Shown: positions 29,813 to 35,917 of the stretch, in pieces
Position numbering within the stretch: position 1 is the stretch's first letter
Layout of the letters: each line of letters starts with the position of its first letter
Source: an uncultured Bacteroidota bacterium
GTDB taxonomy: Bacteria > Bacteroidota > Bacteroidia > Chitinophagales > Chitinophagaceae
Direction: 5' to 3'
DNA length: 35,917 bases
NCBI GenBank assembly: GCA_903887005.1
Contig: CAISOH010000091.1
Coordinates: forward strand, 1 to 35,917
Made by a program: the position numbers and the translations under genes
Notes under the pieces: generated by a model
The model's input: only the letters and a program-made list of their open reading frames with translations
Told to the model about the DNA's origin: nothing
Database searches by the model: none

Positions 29813-32296
29813 ATGAAGGCACTTAAAGCCATATTGGTAGTTTTATTAAGCTTATTTGCCGGTAATTGCCTGCACGCCCAAATGGTGAAGGATAACAGCA
29901 AATGGACCTTTGAAGCAAAGAAGAAAACCGGCAATCAATATGAACTTATCATTCACTTATCGCTGCCAGAAAAATGGCATATTTATTCATTAAAGCCGGG
30001 CGGCGATGGAATGGAACTTCCACCTTCATTTACTTTTAATAAAAACAGCCAGCTTAATCTTAATGGAGCCGTTAAAGAAAAAGGAAAACTCATCAGTGAG
30101 AAAATGGATGGGGTGGATGGTATCGTCAATATGTACAAAGGTAAAGTTGATTATACACAGATTGCCACTATTACCGGGAATACAAAAATATCAGGCACAT
30201 ACTCCTACCAGATTTGTAATGATTCCATGTGCCTGCCACCCACCACAAAGCCATTTTCTGTAGAGGTAAAGGATGCTGGCAACGCTACTACAACAAGTAC
30301 TACAACTGAAACTTCATTTGTTTCTTCATCAGATTCAGGAAAGAATAATAATACCACTAAAAATGGTGGTGCGATTGGAATTAATGGACTGCAACCCCAA
30401 ATGGTGATGGATAGCAGTAAATGGACCTTTGAAGCAAAAAAGAAAAGCGGCAACCAATATGAACTGATCATTCACGTATCGCTGCCTGAAAAATGGCATA
30501 TCTATTCACTAAATCCGGGTGGCGATAGTATGGAAACTCCTACTTCTTTTACTTTTAATAAGGACAGCCTGGTAACACTTAATGGCGTGGTCAAAGAAAA
30601 AGGAAAACTCATCAGTGAGAAGATGGTGGGCATTGAAGGTATCGTCAATATATTCAAAGGCAAAGTTGACTTTACCCAAGACGCAACAATTGCCGGTAAT
30701 ACAAAAATAACCGGCACATACAGCTACCAGATATGTAATGATGCCATGTGCCTGCCGCCTGCCACAAAATCATTTTCAATAGAGGTTAACGATACTGAAA
30801 AAGAATCTAAATCTTTACTCTGGTTGTTCCTCGCAGCATTAGGCGGAGGCCTTGCGGCTGTGCTGACTCCATGCGTGTATTCTATGATACCCATTACGGT
30901 CAGTTTCTTCACAAAAAGGAGCAAGACACGGGCTGAGGGTATTCGCAATGCCTTTTATTACTCCCTTTCCATCATTATTATTTTCACAGTACTGGGCGTA
31001 TTGATATCTGTGATATTCGGAGCCAATGCGCTGAATTCTCTTTCCACCAACTGGATCGCCAACCTGTTTTTCTTCATCATCTTCATCATCTTCGGCATAT
31101 CCTTTCTCGGGGCATTTGAGATCACGTTACCTTCTTCGTGGACCAGTAAAACTGATTCAAAAGCGGGTGTCGGAAGTTTCGGAGGAATATTTTTTATGGC
31201 GCTTACCCTTGCTATCGTATCCTTCTCCTGCACCGGCCCTATTGTAGGACCCTTGCTGGTATTAGCAGGCAAGGGCGGTATCGCAGGCCCGGCCTTGGGC
31301 ATGTTTGGCTTCTCCATAGGTTTGGCTTTGCCCTTTGCTTTGTTCGCCGTATTCCCCGGAATGCTCAATAAAATGGCGTCTTCCGGTGGCTGGCTCAACC
31401 AGGTTAAGGTGGTACTTGGGTTCCTGGAACTGATGCTGGCATTAAAATTCCTGTCAAATGCCGACCTCGCCATGGGCTGGCGTTTACTCGACCGGGAAAT
31501 ATTCATTGCCATATGGATAGTATTGTCTGTATTACTTGGTTTCTACCTATTGGGCAAGCTACAGTTATCACACGACGACGCCCCGGTTAAGAATATTTAC
31601 GGGCAGGAATATGTTTCTATTTTCAAGCTATTCCTTGCCATCGCCGTATTCACATTCTCTGTCTATTTATTGCCGGGCATGTGGGGCGCACCTTTAAATG
31701 GCATGAGCGCCTTTTTGCCACCATCAGGCACTTTTGAAACATTTGGCGGAGGTGGCACTGCTTCACCATCAGGCAGTGAAAACAATAACGGAGCTAAACC
31801 CATGAAGTATGCCGCTGACATGAAGATCTATGAGCCGCCCGTGGTCAAGAATCTTGGATTGGTTACCTATTTCGATTATGATGAAGCCCTGGCAGCTTCT
31901 AAAAAACTGAAAAAGCCCATCATGCTCGATTTTACCGGTATCAATTGTGTTAATTGCCGTAAAATGGAATCGCAGGTATGGTCCCAGCCGGAAGTAGCCA
32001 AAAGGCTCAAAGAAGACTTTATAGTTGTTTCCCTGTACTGCGACCTGAACCGGATAGAGCTGCCGAAAGAACAGCAATATTTTTCAAAAGACCTTGGTTC
32101 ACAGGTTACGACTTTGGGCAATAAAAACGCTGACCTGCAGGCTTCTAAATTTGGTTCAAATTCCCAACCCTTCTACTTCTATGTGGATGAAAACGGCAAT
32201 AAACTTGTGGAAGAAGGCTACTCTTATGATCCTGATGTGCAGAAATTTATTGACCACCTGGATAGGGTGAAAGCTAACTATAAGAAGGCGCATTGA
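29813..32296 (+). CDS. dsbD: Thiol:disulfide interchange protein DsbD with duplicated alpha domain
   Basis: This 827-residue DsbD-type protein moves electrons from cytoplasmic thioredoxin across the inner membrane to periplasmic partners. After a signal peptide (cleaved near residue 22), two alpha-like domains lie at about 23-155 and 196-328, with Cys135/Cys140 and Cys308/Cys313 in QICNDxMCLPP. A Ser/Thr/Asn-rich linker joins them. The membrane domain (about 335-640) carries the redox Cys354 in LTPCVYSMIP and Cys473 in FSCTGPIVG. The C-terminal thioredoxin-like gamma domain has Cys712/Cys715 in GINCVNCRKME. Usual DsbD proteins have only one alpha domain. The extra copy arose from a 519-bp in-frame duplication still readable in the DNA. 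Together with the upstream gene, three alpha domains are available for one membrane domain. Confidence 0.95.
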   Translation: MKALKAILVVLLSLFAGNCLHAQMVKDNSKWTFEAKKKTGNQYELIIHLSLPEKWHIYSLKPGGDGMELPPSFTFNKNSQLNLNGAVKEKGKLISEKMDGVDGIVNMYKGKVDYTQIATITGNTKISGTYSYQICNDSMCLPPTTKPFSVEVKDAGNATTTSTTTETSFVSSSDSGKNNNTTKNGGAIGINGLQPQMVMDSSKWTFEAKKKSGNQYELIIHVSLPEKWHIYSLNPGGDSMETPTSFTFNKDSLVTLNGVVKEKGKLISEKMVGIEGIVNIFKGKVDFTQDATIAGNTKITGTYSYQICNDAMCLPPATKSFSIEVNDTEKESKSLLWLFLAALGGGLAAVLTPCVYSMIPITVSFFTKRSKTRAEGIRNAFYYSLSIIIIFTVLGVLISVIFGANALNSLSTNWIANLFFFIIFIIFGISFLGAFEITLPSSWTSKTDSKAGVGSFGGIFFMALTLAIVSFSCTGPIVGPLLVLAGKGGIAGPALGMFGFSIGLALPFALFAVFPGMLNKMASSGGWLNQVKVVLGFLELMLALKFLSNADLAMGWRLLDREIFIAIWIVLSVLLGFYLLGKLQLSHDDAPVKNIYGQEYVSIFKLFLAIAVFTFSVYLLPGMWGAPLNGMSAFLPPSGTFETFGGGGTASPSGSENNNGAKPMKYAADMKIYEPPVVKNLGLVTYFDYDEALAASKKLKKPIMLDFTGINCVNCRKMESQVWSQPEVAKRLKEDFIVVSLYCDLNRIELPKEQQYFSKDLGSQVTTLGNKNADLQASKFGSNSQPFYFYVDENGNKLVEEGYSYDPDVQKFIDHLDRVKANYKKAH
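29877..30794 (+). repeat. 519-bp in-frame duplication in dsbD
   Basis: Bases 29877-30275 and 30396-30794 are clearly related copies, offset by 519 bp (173 codons), that encode the two alpha domains. Long identical words persist, for example in the WTFEAKKK and PEKWHIYSL regions. The about 120-bp spacer between copies is unrelated Ser/Thr-rich linker. The closeness points to a recent duplication. Confidence 0.85.
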
Positions 32297-32341
32297 TGGT
32301 TAATGGCTTAATTAATGTGGCAATGTGGTTAATGTGAAAGT
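32297..32341. repeat. TTAATG/AATGTGG tract after dsbD
   Basis: The words GGTTAATGGCTTAATTAATG and AATGTGGTTAATGTGAAAG form a simple repeat that starts directly after the dsbD stop codon. It is the reverse complement of the family at 735-832. Confidence 0.55.
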
Positions 32342-32381
32342 TTGATGGCTATGAGTAAAGAGGTTTGTGAAAGAGTAGTAA

Positions 32382-32429
32382 GTTTGTTGTCTGAACCTCA
32401 GATTAACCGAGATTCACCTGATTTACTGA
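32382..32429. repeat. Left inverted repeat framing the GxxExxY gene
   Basis: A 48-bp arm that includes CTGAACCTCAGATTAACCGA is matched in inverted orientation by 32943-32991 on the other side of the gene. There is one substitution and one single-base indel. The two arms sit about 98 bp before the ATG and 14 bp after the stop. Confidence 0.85.
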
Positions 32430-32526
32430 TTCATTTTCCTGAAAAACACGAATTATCTGTGGTTATCATGATTTGCTAATTATTATTTTTTTGTGGATTA
32501 TTTATATTTTAGTAAAAAATAATTTT

Positions 32527-32928
32527 ATGGAATATAAACATTCAGAAATGACAAGCACTGTTATTGCGGCAGCAATGGAAGTACATAAAGAAATGGGTTG
32601 CGGATTTCAGGAGGTTATATATCAACGTGCTTTAGAAATAGAATTTGCCTTTCGAAAAATGTCTTTTTCAAGAGAATTGGAAATGATAGTGTTTTATAAA
32701 CATATCGAAGTAGGGCAAAGAAGGGTTGACTTTCTTGTAAATAATATTATCTCAGTTGAATTGAAAGCGCTAACCAAATTAGAGGATGTACACCTTACTC
32801 AAGCATTAAATTATCTTGAAGCTTATAATCTTGAAGTAGGATTACTAATAAATTTTGGCGCCAAAAGTTTAGAAATAAAACGTTTGTACAACAAGAAATT
32901 TAATCCTGCTGCCAGTAATAAAAAATAA
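32527..32928 (+). CDS. GxxExxY protein (PD-(D/E)xK nuclease-like fold)
   Basis: The 133-residue protein has the family motif GFQEVIY (Gly26, Glu29, Tyr32). A PD-(D/E)xK-like catalytic pattern follows at Asp68, Glu78 and Lys80 in RRVDFLVNNIISVELKAL, with Gln92 in LTQALNYL. GxxExxY proteins are related to the PD-(D/E)xK nuclease superfamily, and their role is not established. The ATG at 32527 (MEYKHSEM) is preferred over an upstream TTG, which would add 18 residues of unlikely hydrophobic sequence. The gene is bracketed by 48-bp inverted repeats, and a diverged copy of the repeat lies at 261-308, so gene plus repeats may form a mobile unit. No transposase is present. Confidence 0.88.
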   Translation: MEYKHSEMTSTVIAAAMEVHKEMGCGFQEVIYQRALEIEFAFRKMSFSRELEMIVFYKHIEVGQRRVDFLVNNIISVELKALTKLEDVHLTQALNYLEAYNLEVGLLINFGAKSLEIKRLYNKKFNPAASNKK

Positions 32929-32942
32929 TCTGAAATTCCGCC

Positions 32943-32991
32943 TCAGTAAATCAGGTTAATCTCGGTTAATCTGAGGTTCAGACAAACAAAC
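32943..32991. repeat. Right inverted repeat framing the GxxExxY gene
   Basis: This is the inverted counterpart of 32382-32429, starting 14 bp after the GxxExxY stop codon. It contains ATC-rich sub-units (TAAATCAGG, TTAATCTCGG, TTAATCTGAGG) that also occur at 261-308. Confidence 0.85.
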
Positions 32992-33025
32992 AGCTTTTAG
33001 GATAAAAACCTAACGCAAACACACT

Positions 33026-34582
33026 ATGATAAAAACAATTTCGCTTTCTTTAATTCCGGCGGATGCTGCTAATGAGCAAGCCATAAAAAGCAGTATTGCC
33101 GATGAATGTAGTATTAGCCCCAATAGAATAACAGGTTATTCTATTCAGAAGCACTCTATTGATGCACGTGCAAAGCAGGCGAGAATCATTTTGCAGGTAT
33201 TGGTTTTTATTGATGAGCAGGTAATGGAAGCGCCTGTATTTGACCCACAATTAAGAGATGTTTCAAATGCCCCTCATGTCGTCATTGTGGGGGCAGGGCC
33301 GGCGGGATTGTTTGCCGCATTAAGGCTGATTACGCTTGGTTACAAGCCTGTAATATTAGAACGTGGAAAAGATGTTCGCCGCCGCCGCAGAGACCTTGCC
33401 ATTATGAATAAGGAGGGTATTGTAAATCCTGAATCTAATTACTGCTTTGGAGAGGGCGGTGCAGGCACTTACAGCGATGGCAAATTATACACCCGGTCCA
33501 CCAAGCGCGGCAATGTGCTACGAATACTTCAATTATTCCATCATTTCGGAGCGGACGCGGACATACTATATGAAGCCCATCCGCATATAGGTACTAATAA
33601 ACTGCCGCAGATAATTACGGCAATGCGTGAACAAATTATTGCCTGTGGCGGGGAAGTACTGTTTGAAACGAAACTTACAGATATATTGCTCAATGGCGAT
33701 ACTATTGCTGGTGTTAAAACTGCCGGTGGTAAGACGATAACATGCAATGCCGTAATACTTGCTACCGGCCATTCCGCCCACGATATTTTCACACTGTTAC
33801 ACCATAAATGTATTGCCATAGAATGTAAGCCATTTGCATTAGGCGTGCGCATAGAGCATCCACAACTGCTCATAGACCAGTCGCAATACCATTGCACCAC
33901 CCGCGACCCTTTTTTACCGCCTGCGAGCTATTCCGTGGTAGCGCAGGAAAACGGAAGAGGGGTATTCTCTTTCTGCATGTGCCCCGGAGGCATTATAGCC
34001 CCTGCGGCTACTGCACCTGGAGAGATAGTGGTAAATGGGTGGTCTCCATCGAAACGAAACAATGCTTTTGCAAATTCAGGAACCGTGGTAGCTGTTGACG
34101 AGCGGGACTTTGCGACTTATAAATTCACGGGGCCGCTTGCGGCCATGCATTACCAGCAAATGGTGGAACAACGCGCTTACCATATTGGCGGCGGCAAGCT
34201 GATAGCTCCCGCCCAGCGCATGGCCGACTTTGCTGACGGCAAAATATCATCTATCCTACCCGACTGCTCTTATATACCTGGTATTCACAGCGCAGCAATA
34301 AGCGATGTGTTGCCCAAAGAAGTGAATGCAGCATTAAAGAAGGCGGTTGTTGATTTTGGCAAAAAAATGAAAGGCTACTTTACCAATGAAGCCGTGCTGG
34401 TAGCCACAGAATCACGCACCAGTTCACCTGTCCGGATTCCACGCGATAAGGATACTTTGCAGCATACACAAATTAAGGGTCTATATCCCTGTGCGGAAGG
34501 GGCAGGTTATGCCGGAGGAATAGTATCTGCCGCTATTGACGGGGAGCGCTGTGCTGAAGCGGCTGTTATAAAGTGGCTGTAA
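33026..34582 (+). CDS. HI0933-like NAD(P)/FAD-dependent oxidoreductase
   Basis: This 518-residue flavoprotein resembles the large cytosolic FAD-binding proteins often annotated as NAD(P)/FAD-dependent oxidoreductases (uncharacterised FAD-utilising dehydrogenases). After about 80 residues of N-terminal domain (DARAKQARIILQVLVF), the Rossmann fold appears as VVIVGAGPAGLFAALR (GxGxxG at 89-94) with the ribose-binding Glu112 in VILERGKDVRRRRRD. A loop GEGGAGTYSDGKLYTR, a second motif NAVILATGHSAHD, and a C-terminal FAD cap (ATESRTSSPVRIPR and YPCAEGAGYAGGIVSAAIDG) follow. The physiological substrate is unknown. It ends 3 bp before the opposing YD-repeat gene. Confidence 0.9.
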   Translation: MIKTISLSLIPADAANEQAIKSSIADECSISPNRITGYSIQKHSIDARAKQARIILQVLVFIDEQVMEAPVFDPQLRDVSNAPHVVIVGAGPAGLFAALRLITLGYKPVILERGKDVRRRRRDLAIMNKEGIVNPESNYCFGEGGAGTYSDGKLYTRSTKRGNVLRILQLFHHFGADADILYEAHPHIGTNKLPQIITAMREQIIACGGEVLFETKLTDILLNGDTIAGVKTAGGKTITCNAVILATGHSAHDIFTLLHHKCIAIECKPFALGVRIEHPQLLIDQSQYHCTTRDPFLPPASYSVVAQENGRGVFSFCMCPGGIIAPAATAPGEIVVNGWSPSKRNNAFANSGTVVAVDERDFATYKFTGPLAAMHYQQMVEQRAYHIGGGKLIAPAQRMADFADGKISSILPDCSYIPGIHSAAISDVLPKEVNAALKKAVVDFGKKMKGYFTNEAVLVATESRTSSPVRIPRDKDTLQHTQIKGLYPCAEGAGYAGGIVSAAIDGERCAEAAVIKWL

Positions 34583-34585
34583 CCC

Positions 34586-35629
34586 TCAATAATAAACGAT
34601 TTCAGTTTCTATGGATTCAAGCGGGAAAGGTTTTCCGAATTTCGTGGTAAATTTTGTTTCCCTGATCATATTCCCGTTCTTATCGTACTCATATTCCTTG
34701 GTGTAACTTCCTTTTGTTTCCAGGTTTCCATTTGATTGATAAGAATTCACTTCAACTTCATTCCCCTTATCATCATATTTGTAGGTGTATTTTGAATCGA
34801 GAATTTCATCAGTTTTATAAATATCATCCTCTATTTTATTGCCCTTATTATCAAATTTAGAAGTCCATTTGTTTTTAATACTTCCGTCATATTCATAATT
34901 ATCTGTTTCTACAATATTTTCATCATTGTCATATTCATAAGTGCAGGTTGTATAAGGGGAGGCGTCTGGTTTATAACCGAATATCATTTTCTTATTGCCG
35001 TAATCAGTATATTTATAAGTAAACCGCATATCCATACTGCCGTCTTCCTTGTAATTATTCAACTCAATTACATTTCCCTTTTCATCGTATTTATACACGG
35101 TCCTCCTGATAAGCAGTCCTTTTGCAGAATAGCCATTATCCTCCACTTCATTCCCATTTTCATCATACTTCATGATAGACTTACCATAGAGCGCTCCAGA
35201 CTTATAATAATCCGTCTCTGTATCATGCCCTTTAGCATCAAATTTATAAGTAAACTTGCCTTCCGGTTTCCCTTCTGATTTATACTGCTGCAATTCAACG
35301 AGGTAGCCATCAGGATTGTATAATTCCACATCTTTTGACTCCACCATTTTCTGGGCTTTTCCCAATTTTTCAGTGAATTTATAATGTAGGTGGGTAATGG
35401 ATTTGATCTTCCCGATCAATCCCTTGGAAGCCAGCGTAAAATGCTTCTCTAAAATGACATTTGTTTTAGCCTTTTTGGGAGGCTTTGGAGTAGCGCTGAC
35501 ATTTTTTGCAACCGTATCACTTTTTTCTTCTTTGTTGTTTAAACTGGTATTGCCTAAGCAGGAAACCAATAAAATACCCGGCAGGCTAAATAATAATATA
35601 CGGGTTGCAAAATGTGTTATCGCTTTCAT
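34586..35629 (-). CDS. YD-repeat-like lipoprotein
   Basis: This 347-residue lipoprotein has a type II signal peptide with lipobox LLVSC (Cys24). After a Lys/Pro-rich linker it shows about nine repeats of roughly 25 residues, with cores like YKYDEKGNVIE followed by a short loop and Y-x-DGS. They resemble Rhs YD repeats or MORN-like beta-hairpins. Such repeats form elongated beta-structures and bind partners or sugars, and no toxin domain or autoproteolysis motif is present. It is probably an outer-membrane lipoprotein. A TATATTTG box on the minus strand lies 20 bp before the ATG. It is convergent with the FAD oxidoreductase, with stops 3 bp apart. Confidence 0.82.
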   Translation of the reverse strand: MKAITHFATRILLFSLPGILLVSCLGNTSLNNKEEKSDTVAKNVSATPKPPKKAKTNVILEKHFTLASKGLIGKIKSITHLHYKFTEKLGKAQKMVESKDVELYNPDGYLVELQQYKSEGKPEGKFTYKFDAKGHDTETDYYKSGALYGKSIMKYDENGNEVEDNGYSAKGLLIRRTVYKYDEKGNVIELNNYKEDGSMDMRFTYKYTDYGNKKMIFGYKPDASPYTTCTYEYDNDENIVETDNYEYDGSIKNKWTSKFDNKGNKIEDDIYKTDEILDSKYTYKYDDKGNEVEVNSYQSNGNLETKGSYTKEYEYDKNGNMIRETKFTTKFGKPFPLESIETEIVYY

Positions 35630-35649
35630 CGAAAAATGTATTTATAATA

Positions 35650-35657
35650 CAAATATA
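35650..35657 (-). promoter_or_regulatory. -7 box TATATTTG for the YD-repeat lipoprotein
   Basis: This is an exact TAnnTTTG on the minus strand, leaving a leader of about 14-18 bases before the ATG at 35629. No -33 TTTG with correct spacing was seen. Confidence 0.5.
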
Positions 35658-35685
35658 ATACGCAACATGACATTAGGAACGATGA

Positions 35686-35858
35686 CAAAATAAAATCCAC
35701 CAATTTGACTGTTCTTTTCCGTTTCTGCCTCCTTGCAAAAGCCCTTAAATAAGCTTGCTATTCGCGGATTTTGCATCTTGCATAACATGCCTTCGCTGAA
35801 CAAGCTATGGCAGTTGATAAAAGAAAAATAACTATCCGACTTAGTGGATTTTATTTTG
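35686..35858. repeat. Inverted 15-bp repeats near the window end
   Basis: CAAAATAAAATCCAC (35686-35700) and GTGGATTTTATTTTG (35844-35858) are exact inverted repeats about 143 bp apart, with weaker similarity continuing inward. The inner sequence has no convincing gene (a 75-codon minus frame only). It could be a second short non-autonomous element, but it is more AT-rich and weaker than the one at 20968-21118. Confidence 0.45.
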
Positions 35859-35903
35859 CCTAAGTTCAAGTACCAAATGCAACACGCTTAGTCAATTTAC
35901 GTC

Positions 35904-35917
35904 CGGGGGTACCCCCG
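35904..35917. repeat. Perfect palindrome CGGGGGTACCCCCG at the end
   Basis: A 14-bp perfect palindrome forms the very last bases of the window. It may be the start of another C/G-rich repeat module cut by the window edge, or an assembly end. Confidence 0.5.

Noticed and set aside
34586-35629. Rhs/polymorphic toxin
   Set aside because: YD-type repeats are present, but there is no conserved Rhs core end, no variable toxin tip and no immunity gene; the protein is a modest lipoprotein.
35642-35869. 75-codon minus-strand frame at the end
   Set aside because: It spans an inverted-repeat region and resembles no family I recognise; a transposase fragment could not be supported.

Overview
The window looks like a chromosomal segment of a Bacteroidota bacterium, most likely of the Chitinophagales/Sphingobacteriales type. 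The evidence is a short primary sigma factor without region 1.1, promoter-like sequences of the Bacteroidota form TTTG-N19/21-TAnnTTTG, almost no Shine-Dalgarno sequences, two proteins ending in type IX secretion (T9SS) sorting domains, DUF4175-type and DUF6427-type proteins, and many short palindromic intergenic repeats. The placement rests on recognised protein families only. No rRNA, tRNA, CRISPR array, prophage or intact insertion sequence was seen.

Layout. Bases 1-946 are non-coding and packed with degenerate repeats. From 0.9 to 7.3 kb lie a lipoprotein, DnaK, a DinB-fold protein, a PLP-dependent Cys/Met-metabolism enzyme and an ACMSD-type decarboxylase. From 7.4 to 11.9 kb is a 1290-residue DUF4175-type protein carrying a nine-unit minisatellite, then a small membrane protein. 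From 12.0 to 16.6 kb come an exported thioredoxin-fold protein, RarA, a triple palindromic repeat array, a CAP-domain protein, a RelE/ParE-type toxin with its antitoxin, and an NHL-repeat T9SS protein. From 16.8 to 20.8 kb a minus-strand envelope group holds an LptF/LptG permease, a PAP2 phosphatase and an ArnT-like glycosyltransferase. From 20.8 to 25.8 kb are a repeat-rich spacer with a 151-bp MITE-like element, a START-like protein, RpoD, a small membrane protein, TrmH and two small exported proteins. From 25.9 to 29.1 kb are a LETM1-like fragment protein, a second T9SS protein, a DUF6427-type membrane protein and PurQ. From 29.3 to 32.3 kb is a DsbD locus in which the N-terminal DsbD-alpha domain occurs three times. 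A GxxExxY nuclease-fold gene framed by 48-bp inverted repeats follows, then a FAD oxidoreductase, a YD-repeat lipoprotein and a short repeat-bearing end.

Most genes are housekeeping genes that do not form one pathway. Coherent groups are lptF/G-PAP2-ArnT (outer envelope and probably lipid A), the two DsbD genes (electron delivery to the periplasm) and the toxin-antitoxin pair. The most unusual feature is the short repeat families. They sit directly against stop codons, supply codons at gene ends, bracket the GxxExxY gene, and form a MITE-like element. The best candidates for follow-up are the framed GxxExxY unit, the CCCC/GGGG modules fused to gene ends, and the recent DsbD-alpha duplication.
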